Below, piece after piece: positions 1 to 7,153 of a stretch of 23,834 nucleotides of DNA; position 1 is the first letter of the stretch, and each line of letters opens with the position of its first letter. Location: positions 1-23,834 of IMG/VR virus record IMGVR_UViG_3300032050_000816; one strand, written 5' to 3'. This stretch comes from a virus. The notes beneath the pieces were generated by a model. That model made no database searches and was not told the DNA's origin. It saw only the letters and a program-made list of their open reading frames with translations. The position numbers were made by a program, and so were the translations under genes.

Positions 1-2
1 TC

Positions 3-1589
3 ACGCCTCCATCAAACGATGACGGCGCACTTACTATTACTTCTGCCGCTTATTATGGAACATATGTTGATCTAGATGGCACAGCAAAAAATGATGTAGA
101 ACTTATTACACGATATCGTGAAATGGCAATGCAACCAGAAATTGAATCTGCCATTGATGATATTGTTGGTGAAGCAATTTGCCAAGATGATAATGGAAAA
201 ACAATTGATATAGTTTTAGATGGCTTAAAACAACCAGATAAAATTAAAAATTCTATCAAAGAAGAATTTAAAACTATATTGAGATTGTTAAACTATAAGA
301 ATATGTCACAAGATATATTCCGTAGATTTTATGTTGACGGTCGTTTATTCTATCATATGATTATTGACCGTGAAAATCCAATGCAAGGTATTAAAGAACT
401 ACGTTATGTTGATCCACGCAAACTTAGAAAAGTTCGTGAGATTAAAAAAGTAAAAGATCCAAATACCAATGTAGAAATACAAAAAGTGGTAAATGAATAC
501 TACATCTACAATGACAAAGTAACAACAGGAACATCATCCAATTTTGGTCCTGTTGGTGTTAGAATCACAACAGACTCTATTGTAAATGTACTATCTGGTT
601 TAATGGATTCACGTAGAGCAATCGTTCTTTCTTATCTACACAAAGCAATCAAACCATTAAATCAGTTGCGTATGATTGAAGATGCAACTGTTATCTACCG
701 TATTTCTAGAGCACCAGAACGCCGTATATTCTACATCGATGTAGGTAATCTTCCTAAGTTAAAGGCAGAACAATACCTTCGTGATATTATGGTCAAGTAC
801 AAGAACAAACTTGTTTATGATGCAAACACAGGTGAAGTTCGTGATGACCGTAAATTTTTATCGATGATGGAAGATTTTTGGTTACCACGCCGTGAAGGTG
901 GAAAAGGTACAGAGATCGATACATTACCTGGTGGACAAAACTTAGGTGAACTGGAAGATGTTAAATATTTTGAAAAGAAATTATACAAAGCACTTTCTGT
1001 TCCTGTTTCTCGTTTAAATCCAGAAACATCAGGTTTCTCTCTCGGTCGTTCAAATGAAATTACCCGTGATGAATTAAAGTTTTCTAAATTCGTAGATCGT
1101 TTACGCAACCGTTTTTCAGATCTTTTTGATCAAGCATTAAAAGTACAATGTATTCTTAAAGGTATTTGTACCAAAGAAGAATGGGAAGAATTTAGAGAAA
1201 ACATTACATATGATTTCATTAAAGACAATAACTTTAAAGAACTTAAAGAAGCTGAGTTGATGAAAGAGCGTCTTGGTTATCTACAATTACTTGATGTATA
1301 TACTGGTCGTTATTTCTCACAGACATGGATACAAAGAAATGTTCTGCGATTTACTGACGATGAAATCAAGACAATGCAAGAAGAAATGGATGAAGAAAAA
1401 GAAGCAGGTCTTGGTCTGCCAGTTGGTGTTACCAATGATGTGGCACAAGCACAACTTATGGCACAAGTACCAAGTCAACCAACACATCCAGATGATATTC
1501 AAGCACAGCAAGATTTAGCCGCAGCACAAGCAAAACAATCTTCTACCAATGAAGAAAAAACTTTTCATAAGTTAAAACGCATATTATAA
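3..1589 (+). CDS. 20: Portal vertex protein gp20 (5' end outside window)
   Basis: Forms the dodecameric ring at the special vertex of the head, through which DNA is packaged and to which the neck attaches. The frame is open from base 3, so the gene begins upstream; the internal ATG at 123 is not the start because the 40 residues before it (ending VELITRYRE) read as normal gp20 sequence. The segment MAMQPEIESAIDDIVGEAI is the T4-type portal signature. About 528 residues are visible, close to the 524 of T4 gp20, so only a short N-terminus is missing. The C-terminal 60 residues are Gln/Ala-rich. It heads the capsid module and is followed by a late promoter. The assignment is firm from sequence and gene order. 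Confidence 0.95.
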   Translation, partial: TPPSNDDGALTITSAAYYGTYVDLDGTAKNDVELITRYREMAMQPEIESAIDDIVGEAICQDDNGKTIDIVLDGLKQPDKIKNSIKEEFKTILRLLNYKNMSQDIFRRFYVDGRLFYHMIIDRENPMQGIKELRYVDPRKLRKVREIKKVKDPNTNVEIQKVVNEYYIYNDKVTTGTSSNFGPVGVRITTDSIVNVLSGLMDSRRAIVLSYLHKAIKPLNQLRMIEDATVIYRISRAPERRIFYIDVGNLPKLKAEQYLRDIMVKYKNKLVYDANTGEVRDDRKFLSMMEDFWLPRREGGKGTEIDTLPGGQNLGELEDVKYFEKKLYKALSVPVSRLNPETSGFSLGRSNEITRDELKFSKFVDRLRNRFSDLFDQALKVQCILKGICTKEEWEEFRENITYDFIKDNNFKELKEAELMKERLGYLQLLDVYTGRYFSQTWIQRNVLRFTDDEIKTMQEEMDEEKEAGLGLPVGVTNDVAQAQLMAQVPSQPTHPDDIQAQQDLAAAQAKQSSTNEEKTFHKLKRIL

Positions 1590-1592
1590 ATA
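1585..1592 (+). promoter_or_regulatory. T4-type late promoter (TATAAATA)
   Basis: Exact match to the TATAAATA consensus that T4-family late sigma gp55 recognises as an extended -10. It overlaps the stop codon of the portal gene and lies 20 nt before the ATG of the gp67-like gene, leaving room for a short leader with a GAGGA ribosome site. No -35 element is expected for this class. Confidence 0.75.
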
Positions 1593-1611
1593 TTTTGATT
1601 GAGGAACTATT

Positions 1612-1848
1612 ATGACAGACATTACTAAACAAATTGTTGATTATGCACAAAATGATGATGCCGTTCAATTTAGACAGGCATTATATTCTTCTATTCACGA
1701 TAGAGTTACTGCACATTTAGATGCGGCAAAACAAGCGGTAGCACAAAATTATTTTAATAATAATGAAGAAGAAGTAGAAGAACCAACAGAAACAAACATT
1801 GAACCAGATTTAGCAACTGCACAGGATACACCAGTTGAAAACACTTAA
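1612..1848 (+). CDS. 67: Prohead core protein, gp67-like
   Basis: A 78-residue protein directly after the portal, the position of T4 gene 67 (80 aa), an internal core protein needed for prohead shape and cut up by the gp21 protease. The N-terminal half is a predicted amphipathic helix (IVDYAQNDDAVQFRQALYSS onward); the C-terminal half is strongly acidic (NNNEEEVEEPTE), the same helix-plus-acid-tail layout as T4 gp67. A good ribosome site (GAGGA) and late promoter precede it. Its 3' end overlaps the next gene by 14 nt. The call rests on position, size and composition rather than strong residue identity. Confidence 0.65.
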   Translation: MTDITKQIVDYAQNDDAVQFRQALYSSIHDRVTAHLDAAKQAVAQNYFNNNEEEVEEPTETNIEPDLATAQDTPVENT

Positions 1849-2053
1849 AGAACTTAGAACTGAAGCAGTATATTCAACTATGGAACCTCCATCTGTATTA
1901 TTGATGAAAAGAGTTTCTGTTAGGCAGTTTGCTGATGGTCGTAGAGTAGCTCTGTACCGTATAGACAAATTAAATAAATATGTAACAATACCATATGGCA
2001 ATTTAGCTTGGTCTGGCCAAGCGCCAATACAAGCAGAGGAAACAGAGGAATAA
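1835..2053 (+). CDS. Small protein of unknown function in head module
   Basis: A 72-residue ORF beginning at TTG 1835 inside the end of the gp67-like gene; AGGA at 1823-1826 gives a usable ribosome site, and the opening MKTLKELRTEA resembles starts of small cyanophage proteins. The next in-frame start (ATG at 1880) would remove the first 15 residues. The body contains a basic segment (MKRVSVRQFADGRRVALYRI) and an acidic tail. I do not recognise the family. It lies between 67-like and 68-like core genes and has a good ribosome site of its successor in its tail, so it is probably expressed late with the head genes. T4 has no counterpart here. Confidence 0.6.
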   Translation: MKTLKELRTEAVYSTMEPPSVLLMKRVSVRQFADGRRVALYRIDKLNKYVTIPYGNLAWSGQAPIQAEETEE

Positions 2054-2056
2054 AAA

Positions 2057-2602
2057 ATGGCAAACAGATTTTCTTATCAAGTTTTAAAAGATGATACACA
2101 AACTGCGGTTATTAAATTAACTGGAGCGTTTGATGGTTCTGGTCAAGAAAGTAATGTAGCACGAATTCAAGCAAATACGCTCTATGGCGCATTAGCAACA
2201 AATAGTTTTCCTGTAGCTAATGTTCATGGTGGTGCTGCAAATACGACACTATCGTATTATGGTCTGACTGTCAATCGTGTTTGGTATGATACAGATACGG
2301 GCAGCGGTAGTGTTGAATTGTATTGGAGAGATATATCAAGTGCAAGTCCAGAAAATGGTGTTCCTCTATTATTCTTGCAAGGCAATGGTGAGTATGATGG
2401 TGCCGGTAACTGGATCACAATTAAAAATCCTACAGTAACAGCAAATAATAATGGCGATATTGCTATTGTTACAAAAGGTCAAGTATCTAATGCAACATAT
2501 ACAATTATTTTAGAACTACGTAAAGATAATGCACATTATCAACGTGGTCAATTTAATGATCCTGCTGCATTTAACTATGGTGCATATTCGTTAAAACCAT
2601 AA
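2057..2602 (+). CDS. Putative virion structural protein (181 aa)
   Basis: A 181-residue protein rich in Gly, Asn, Thr and Tyr with alternating hydrophobic residues, suggesting an all-beta structural fold. It opens MANRFSYQVLKDDTQTAVIK and shows no signal peptide, membrane segment or catalytic motif. AGGA lies 8 nt before the ATG, and the stop overlaps the next start as TAATG. Its place between core genes 67-like and 68-like, under late control, suggests a head component such as a decoration or accessory capsid protein. Similar proteins occur as unnamed virion proteins in marine T4-like phages to my recollection, but I cannot name a function. Confidence 0.8.
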   Translation: MANRFSYQVLKDDTQTAVIKLTGAFDGSGQESNVARIQANTLYGALATNSFPVANVHGGAANTTLSYYGLTVNRVWYDTDTGSGSVELYWRDISSASPENGVPLLFLQGNGEYDGAGNWITIKNPTVTANNNGDIAIVTKGQVSNATYTIILELRKDNAHYQRGQFNDPAAFNYGAYSLKP

Positions 2603-3021
2603 TGAAAGATTTTATTTCTAAAATTTTGGAAGGCAATGTTTTAGAAGCAAAAGAAATATTGCAGAAAAAAATAGATGAGTTGGCAGATGATAAGTTAACT
2701 CATAAAAAAGCTGAAATTGCTTTGTCTATGTTTGATGGTTTAGATGAAGCAAATGTTATGAAAATGGGACGAACAAAAGTAATAAAAGTTCGTTTTAGAA
2801 GAAATTCAAAAGGTCGTATAGTTGTACAAAGACGTAAAAAGTTGTCAGCCATAAAAGGTTATACAACGAGAGGTGGCAAGTTGGTAAGAATGACACCTGC
2901 TGAGCGTAGAAACCGAAAGTTGGCAGCAAGAAGAAGTAAATTTAAACGCCGTGCTAAGCTTAGACAATCTATAAGAAAAAGAAGTCTTACTATGCGTAGA
3001 CGGTCATCAATGGGATTATAA
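2602..3021 (+). CDS. 68: Prohead core protein, gp68-like
   Basis: A 139-residue protein close in size to T4 gp68 (141 aa) and located just before the protease gene, as in T4. The first 45 residues form a helix with the pattern GNVLEAKEILQKKI that is typical of these core proteins. The last 85 residues are extremely basic (many Arg/Lys, ending RKRSLTMRRRSSMGL), suggesting contact with DNA or with the acidic scaffold. ILE and VLE sequences near residues 8-14 fit the loose gp21 cleavage rule. It starts at the TAATG overlap without its own ribosome site, so translation is probably coupled to the upstream gene. Confidence 0.7.
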   Translation: MKDFISKILEGNVLEAKEILQKKIDELADDKLTHKKAEIALSMFDGLDEANVMKMGRTKVIKVRFRRNSKGRIVVQRRKKLSAIKGYTTRGGKLVRMTPAERRNRKLAARRSKFKRRAKLRQSIRKRSLTMRRRSSMGL

Positions 3022-3023
3022 AG

Positions 3024-3671
3024 ATGAAACTCATCAAAGAAATTACCGAAACAGTTAGTTATCTGGTTGAAGAATCAGATGGCAAAAAGGCTTTGCATAT
3101 CGAAGGACCTTTTCTAGTTGCAGAAAAGAAAAATCGAAATGGTAGACTGTACGAATACAATACCATGAGAAAAGAGGTCGCTCGATATACAGAGGAATAC
3201 ATCGACAAGAAGCGTGCGTTTGGTGAATTAGGACATCCAGAAACACCAACAATTAATCTTGATCGTGTATCTCACATGATTGTATCATTGAGAGAAGATG
3301 GTACACAATGGGTCGGTAAAGCAAAAATCTTAGACACACCTATGGGTAATATCGCCAGAAGTCTTATTGAAGGTGGCGCACAATTAGGTGTATCGTCAAG
3401 AGGTATGGGTTCTTTAAAAATGAACAAAGAAGGTATTAATGTTGTTCAATCCGATTTTTATCTAGCCACAGCGGCAGATATTGTAGCAGATCCTTCCGCA
3501 CCAGGTGCATTTGTACAAGGTATCATGGAAGGTAAAGAATGGATGTTAGTAGATGGCGTTTGGACCGAAGTAGATCATTCGAGAGCAATAAAAGAAGTCA
3601 AACAGGCTTCAAGACAGGATATCGAAAAAGTAAGTCTACGCATATTTGAAAACTTCATTAAAAAACTTTAA
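3024..3671 (+). CDS. 21: Prohead maturation protease gp21
   Basis: Serine protease of the T4 gp21/herpesvirus assemblin type that digests the scaffold and trims the capsid protein during head maturation. Key elements are visible: a G-NRNGR-Y region near residues 37-43, the catalytic His in GELGHPETP (about His71), and the nucleophile in GVSSRGMGSL (about Ser125). Its 215 residues match T4 gp21 (212). It sits 2 nt after the 68-like stop and just upstream of its substrate genes 22 and 23, the T4 order. A LIEG sequence just upstream of the active serine could be a self-cleavage site (inference). Confidence 0.95.
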   Translation: MKLIKEITETVSYLVEESDGKKALHIEGPFLVAEKKNRNGRLYEYNTMRKEVARYTEEYIDKKRAFGELGHPETPTINLDRVSHMIVSLREDGTQWVGKAKILDTPMGNIARSLIEGGAQLGVSSRGMGSLKMNKEGINVVQSDFYLATAADIVADPSAPGAFVQGIMEGKEWMLVDGVWTEVDHSRAIKEVKQASRQDIEKVSLRIFENFIKKL

Positions 3672-3672
3672 T

Positions 3673-3680
3673 TATAAATA
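3673..3680 (+). promoter_or_regulatory. T4-type late promoter before gene 22
   Basis: Perfect TATAAATA, 28 nt upstream of the scaffold gene start and immediately after the protease stop. A strong AAGGAG ribosome site follows at about 3694-3699. Spacing matches a gp55-dependent late promoter giving a leader of roughly 20 nt. Confidence 0.8.
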
Positions 3681-3708
3681 TCCAATATAAATCAAGGAGA
3701 TTTTCAAA

Positions 3709-4896
3709 ATGGCAAAATTTAATCTGTCTGAAGCCGCTAAAGAAATTCTGAATGCCTCTGTTGCATCCAAAAAGGGTGGCCAAGATAAATCAGAAAAATT
3801 GTCCGGCGATGTTGCTTACGGTACTAAAGAAGTTGGTGATATTGGTACAGAAGTTACCAAAACAACCGATGCAGGTCCAGATGCAACCAAAGGTACACCA
3901 CAAGCAACACCACCAGGTGCAACACCACCAGTTGGTTCCGAGCCAGCAAAGAAAATTACTGGTCAACCAGGTCAAACTGGTTCTGTAGAGCAGCCAGAAG
4001 GTAAAGCCGCTAAACAGAAATTTGAAAAGAATCCAGGCGCTACATTCCAATCTTACGGTGAAGAAACAGAAACCGAAGAAGAAGTAGTTGCTGAAGAAAA
4101 AGAAGAAAAGCATGAAGATGAGGCACAAGATAAAGCTCTCATCAAGAAAATGATGAACAAAGAAAAAATGAAAGAAGATATTGATGCACTTCTTTCTGGT
4201 GAAAATCTTTCAGAAGAATTTGTTCAGAAAGCTTCCACAATTTTCGAAGCAGCAGTTATTGCTCGTGCAGAAGAAGTTATTGCTGAAGCAGAAGCACAAC
4301 TGGCAGAACAATTCGAAGCAGCAATCGAACAAGTTAAAGAAGATTTGGCATCTAAGATTGATGACTATCTAAACTATATGGTCGAAGAATGGATGAAAGA
4401 CAATGAAGTTGCAATCGAGCAAGGTCTCCGTGCTGAAATTACCGAAGACTTCATTGGTGGTCTGAAGCAGTTGTTTGAAGATCATTACATCGACATTCCA
4501 GAAGATAAAGTTGATATCGTTGGTGAACTCACCGGTAAAGTTGGTGAGTTGGAAGAGTCACTCAATGAGCAAATCAATCGTGGTATCGAACTTCAAAAAG
4601 AATTGAATGAGAAGAAAAAAGTTGAGGCTATCTACACAGCGTGTGAAGGCCTGACTCAAACCCAGGTAGAAAAACTAAAATCACTCGCAGAGGGTGTTGA
4701 GTACACTACCGAAGAAGAATTTGTTACCAAAATGAATACTTTGAAAGAGTCATATTTCAAGGCAGAAGTTAAGGTTGCAGATTCATCAGATTTAAATGAC
4801 GAAACTCCTATTGAAGAAGATAAGAAGCCAACAACTTCTGTCGATCCTTTGATGGAAGCTTATACTAAAGTAATTTCACAAACTTTGGTTAAATAA
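3709..4896 (+). CDS. 22: Scaffolding (prohead core) protein gp22
   Basis: Main internal scaffold of the prohead, degraded by gp21 before DNA packaging. The 395-residue protein is highly charged. Residues 1-125 are a flexible Gly/Pro/Thr-rich segment (TPQATPPGATPPVGSEP), then an acidic Glu-rich linker, and residues 135-350 are long helices with coiled-coil character. The C-terminus contains VDPLMEAYTK, whose LME matches the (L/I)xE rule for gp21 cleavage. T4 gp22 is shorter (269 aa); the Pro/Thr-rich N-terminal part explains the difference. Strong ribosome site and late promoter upstream; a small hairpin with a T run spans its stop codon. Confidence 0.9.
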   Translation: MAKFNLSEAAKEILNASVASKKGGQDKSEKLSGDVAYGTKEVGDIGTEVTKTTDAGPDATKGTPQATPPGATPPVGSEPAKKITGQPGQTGSVEQPEGKAAKQKFEKNPGATFQSYGEETETEEEVVAEEKEEKHEDEAQDKALIKKMMNKEKMKEDIDALLSGENLSEEFVQKASTIFEAAVIARAEEVIAEAEAQLAEQFEAAIEQVKEDLASKIDDYLNYMVEEWMKDNEVAIEQGLRAEITEDFIGGLKQLFEDHYIDIPEDKVDIVGELTGKVGELEESLNEQINRGIELQKELNEKKKVEAIYTACEGLTQTQVEKLKSLAEGVEYTTEEEFVTKMNTLKESYFKAEVKVADSSDLNDETPIEEDKKPTTSVDPLMEAYTKVISQTLVK

Positions 4897-4910
4897 TTAA
4901 CCGTTTTTTT
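4887..4910 (+). terminator. Small hairpin with T-run spanning gene 22 stop
   Basis: A perfect 6-bp stem GGTTAA/TTAACC (4887-4892 with 4897-4902) closes a 4-nt loop ATAA containing part of the gene 22 stop codon, followed by G and seven T. It has the form of an intrinsic terminator but the stem is short and AT-rich, so it is more likely a partial attenuator or mRNA 3'-end signal between scaffold and capsid genes. Confidence 0.5.
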
Positions 4911-4927
4911 AAACAAAAGGAAATAAA

Positions 4928-6271
4928 ATGTACTTAACAGAAGAACTTCAATCCAAATGGAAGCCAGTTCTGGAGCATCCAGAGTTGGATTCTATTAAAG
5001 ATCCATATAAGAAAGCTGTTACAGCTCTCGTATTGGAGAATCAACAACAAGCAATGAATCAAGACAGAATGTCTTTGATGGAGGCAACTGCATCTGCTCC
5101 AACAAACGTTACTGGTTCTGGCATTCAGAACTTTGATCCAATCTTGATTAGCTTGGTTCGCCGTGCGCTGCCAAACCTGATTGCGTATGATGTTGCTGGC
5201 GTTCAGCCAATGACAGGTCCAACAGGTCTGATTTTCGCAATGCGTGCTCGTTACGCTACACAAGGTGGTGGTGAGGCATTCTACAATGAGGCAAACACAG
5301 TATTTTCTGGTGCTTCATCTGCTGCTAACCCATACGGTTTCCGTGGTACAACAACACCAGATAATGACATCCTAACAAATCCAATCGCAGATTTGACTGC
5401 TAACGCATTTACAACTGGTATTGGTATGCCAACAGCAACTGCTGAAGCTCTTGGTTCTGACGCTGGCGCAGCTTTCAAAGAGATGGCATTTAGCATTGAG
5501 AAAGTTTCCGTAACTGCTCAGTCACGTGCTCTGAAAGCCGAGTACTCACTTGAACTCGCTCAAGACCTGAAGGCAATTCATGGTCTGGATGCTGAAACAG
5601 AATTGTCTAACATCCTGTCTACAGAAATCCTTGCAGAGATCAACCGTGAAGTTATCCGTACAATCTATCTGTCTGCTGTTGCAGGTGCTCAGTATGGTGT
5701 TACTACTGCTGGTAATTTTGACCTTGACACAGATTCTAACGGTCGTTGGTCAGTTGAGCGTTTCAAAGGTCTGATTTTCCAAATCGAGCGTGATGCAAAC
5801 GTTATTGCAAAACAGACTCGTAGAGGTAAAGGTAACGTTCTGATCGTTTCTTCAGATGTTGCTTCTGCAATGGCAATGGCTGGTGTTCTTCAGTACACAC
5901 CTGCTCTGTCTGCTGACCTGCAAGTTGACGACACAGGCAACACATTTGCTGGTATGTTGCATGGCCGTATCAAGGTTTACATTGATCCATATTTCGGTGG
6001 TTACACAAGCAACCAAGAACTGGTTACAATCGGTTACAAAGGTGCTTCTCCATATGACGCAGGTCTGTTCTACTGCCCATACGTTCCTCTGCAAATGGTT
6101 CGTGCTGTTGACCAGTTTACCTTCCAACCAAAGATTGGTTTCAAGACTCGTTACGGAATGGTACCAAACCCATTCGCTAAGGGTCCTTTGGCAACAGGTG
6201 CTGGAACTTCTCAGATTACGCCACGTAGCAACGTCTACTATCGTATTTTTGCAGTTAAGAACCTGATGTAA
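4928..6271 (+). CDS. 23: Major capsid protein gp23 precursor
   Basis: Forms the hexamers of the phage head. Characteristic stretches include PILISLVRRALPNLIAYDV near residues 75-95 and MTGPTGLIFAMRARY near 98-112, the most conserved part of T4-family capsid proteins. The 447-residue precursor is shorter than T4 gp23 (521), as is usual in cyanophage relatives. SLMEA at residues 49-53 fits the gp21 cleavage rule, predicting removal of the first 52 residues during maturation. Codon choice differs from neighbours, with many CTG, CGT and AAC codons, as expected for a very highly expressed gene. AAGGA precedes the ATG; a strong terminator follows. No TATAAATA lies in the short gap upstream, so transcripts probably start at the gene 22 promoter or inside gene 22. 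Confidence 0.97.
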   Translation: MYLTEELQSKWKPVLEHPELDSIKDPYKKAVTALVLENQQQAMNQDRMSLMEATASAPTNVTGSGIQNFDPILISLVRRALPNLIAYDVAGVQPMTGPTGLIFAMRARYATQGGGEAFYNEANTVFSGASSAANPYGFRGTTTPDNDILTNPIADLTANAFTTGIGMPTATAEALGSDAGAAFKEMAFSIEKVSVTAQSRALKAEYSLELAQDLKAIHGLDAETELSNILSTEILAEINREVIRTIYLSAVAGAQYGVTTAGNFDLDTDSNGRWSVERFKGLIFQIERDANVIAKQTRRGKGNVLIVSSDVASAMAMAGVLQYTPALSADLQVDDTGNTFAGMLHGRIKVYIDPYFGGYTSNQELVTIGYKGASPYDAGLFYCPYVPLQMVRAVDQFTFQPKIGFKTRYGMVPNPFAKGPLATGAGTSQITPRSNVYYRIFAVKNLM

Positions 6272-6297
6272 TATTAAGTCACCGTAGAGTGATAGTT

Positions 6298-6328
6298 AAA
6301 AGGACCTCTTCGGAGGTCCTTTTTTTTT
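6298..6328 (+). terminator. Strong intrinsic terminator after gene 23
   Basis: An 11-bp perfect stem AAAAGGACCTC/GAGGTCCTTTT closed by the very stable TTCG tetraloop, with a run of nine T overlapping the stem end. It ends the capsid transcription unit. Confidence 0.95.
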
Positions 6329-6332
6329 GGCT

Positions 6333-6340
6333 CATAAATA
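6333..6340 (+). promoter_or_regulatory. Late-type promoter CATAAATA
   Basis: One base from the TATAAATA late consensus, placed between the gene 23 terminator and the next small gene. It restarts transcription after the terminator. Its end is only 5 nt from ATG 6346, so either the mRNA is almost leaderless or the downstream ATG 6364 is used. Confidence 0.55.
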
Positions 6341-6345
6341 GTAAT

Positions 6346-6552
6346 ATGAGCGAAATACTATTAATGTCTGACCTACTGGACATTCGTTCCAGAAAAATTA
6401 AAGAATTGGAATTCTATAACCAACAGTTAAAAGAACTCCAGTTAAAGATGGTATTCATTCAACAAGAAATAACTCTAACAAACAAAATCATAAACATGAT
6501 AGAAAAAGAAACTGTCATAGATATTGGTTTACATATTAAGAAAACTCTGTAA
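6346..6552 (+). CDS. Small coiled-coil protein of unknown function
   Basis: A 68-residue protein (62 if ATG 6364 is used). An upstream in-frame start at 6289 would read through the gene 23 terminator and is rejected. From about residue 13 it is one long amphipathic helix with heptad-like spacing of Leu/Ile (RKIKELEFYNQQLKELQLKM onward), predicting a coiled coil. Small helical proteins occur at this position in marine T4-like phages; none has a role I can name. It lies 2 nt before a tail-tube-fold gene and shares its late promoter, so it may be a minor virion or assembly protein. Neither candidate start has a clear ribosome site; 6364 fits a late transcript starting near 6346 better. Confidence 0.6.
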   Translation: MSEILLMSDLLDIRSRKIKELEFYNQQLKELQLKMVFIQQEITLTNKIINMIEKETVIDIGLHIKKTL

Positions 6553-6554
6553 TT

Positions 6555-7097
6555 ATGGATGCTACCACAAGAGTCCCGCAGAATACCAATTATCTACAAC
6601 CTACCAAATTTCTATTGACATTTGAAAGGACCAATTCGGTTCAATACTTTTGTCAGGCAATAAACCTACCCGGAATCAGTTTAGGACAGGCCCCAATCAA
6701 TCTTCCAACTGCCGACATATATGCACCTGGTAACAAAATAACATACAATCAACTGAATATAGACTTTAATATTGATGAGAACCTAGACACTTGGAGACAT
6801 CTCCATGACTGGTTTCTTTCTATAGCTTCTCCTACTAGTTTTGATGAAAGAAAAAGACTTACTTCTCTACAGAACCGATATACCAGAACCGAAAGAACGG
6901 CATTAAAGAATTATTCTGATGCCACTTTAACCGTTTTAAATAATTTGAACAATCCAAAATTGAGAGTTAGATTCGTTAATGCATTTCCTATCTCTTTATC
7001 AGACTTACAGTTTGATACCAAAATGTCTGCGGATGATATTATGACCGCAACGGCAACCTTTACTTACGATTACTTTGAATTTGAATCTCTAACATAA
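6555..7097 (+). CDS. Tail-tube-fold virion protein (gp19/gp54 superfamily)
   Basis: A 180-residue protein whose layout matches the contractile-tail tube fold: N-terminal NYLQPTKFLLTFER, then an FCQAINLPGISLGQAP segment corresponding to the FQCKATALPAG segment of T4 gp19, a central HDWFLSIASP region corresponding to FVDWQSI, and a C-terminal ATLTVLNNLNNPK/FPISLSDLQFD/ATATFTYDYFEFE series like the last beta strands of gp19. In related phages the slot between 23 and uvsY carries a tail completion protein called gp3 or an unnamed virion protein. I infer a tube, tube-initiator or tube-terminator role; the exact T4 counterpart cannot be fixed from sequence alone. No ribosome site is evident; translation may be coupled to the upstream ORF. 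Confidence 0.8.
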   Translation: MDATTRVPQNTNYLQPTKFLLTFERTNSVQYFCQAINLPGISLGQAPINLPTADIYAPGNKITYNQLNIDFNIDENLDTWRHLHDWFLSIASPTSFDERKRLTSLQNRYTRTERTALKNYSDATLTVLNNLNNPKLRVRFVNAFPISLSDLQFDTKMSADDIMTATATFTYDYFEFESLT

Positions 7098-7127
7098 AGC
7101 TTGACTTCTAACATCTTTTATGTTAGA
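7088..7127 (+). promoter_or_regulatory. Competing hairpins upstream of uvsY
   Basis: The octamer TCTAACAT occurs twice (7088-7095 and 7107-7114) and its reverse complement once (7120-7127). The second copy can form an 8-bp stem with a 5-nt loop; the first can form an 11-bp stem using TAACATAAA with TTTATGTTA and flanks. The two folds are mutually exclusive. No T run follows directly, so it is not a typical terminator. Confidence 0.5.
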
Positions 7128-7129
7128 TT
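7101..7129 (+). promoter_or_regulatory. Sigma70-type promoter before uvsY
   Basis: TTGACT (7101-7106), a 17-nt spacer and TAGATT (7124-7129). The -35 matches 5 of 6 and the -10 matches 4 of 6. It lies between the structural gene and uvsY, where a switch from late to early control is expected. It overlaps the hairpin sequences described at 7088-7127. Confidence 0.5.
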
Positions 7130-7153
7130 ATAGGTTTAATGTTACTTTTTTAT

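Noticed and set aside
123-125. ATG at 123 as the portal gene start
   Set aside because: Forty in-frame codons before it match gp20 sequence; the real start is outside the window.
3790-4128. 112-residue minus-strand ORF rich in Cys, Trp and Phe opposite gene 22
   Set aside because: It is the complement of low-complexity Pro/Thr/Glu codons of gp22; no ribosome site, and all other genes lie on the + strand.
6289-6345. Longer N-terminus for the small coiled-coil gene starting at 6289
   Set aside because: It would translate the gene 23 terminator hairpin and T run; ATG 6346 or 6364 after the late promoter is more sensible.
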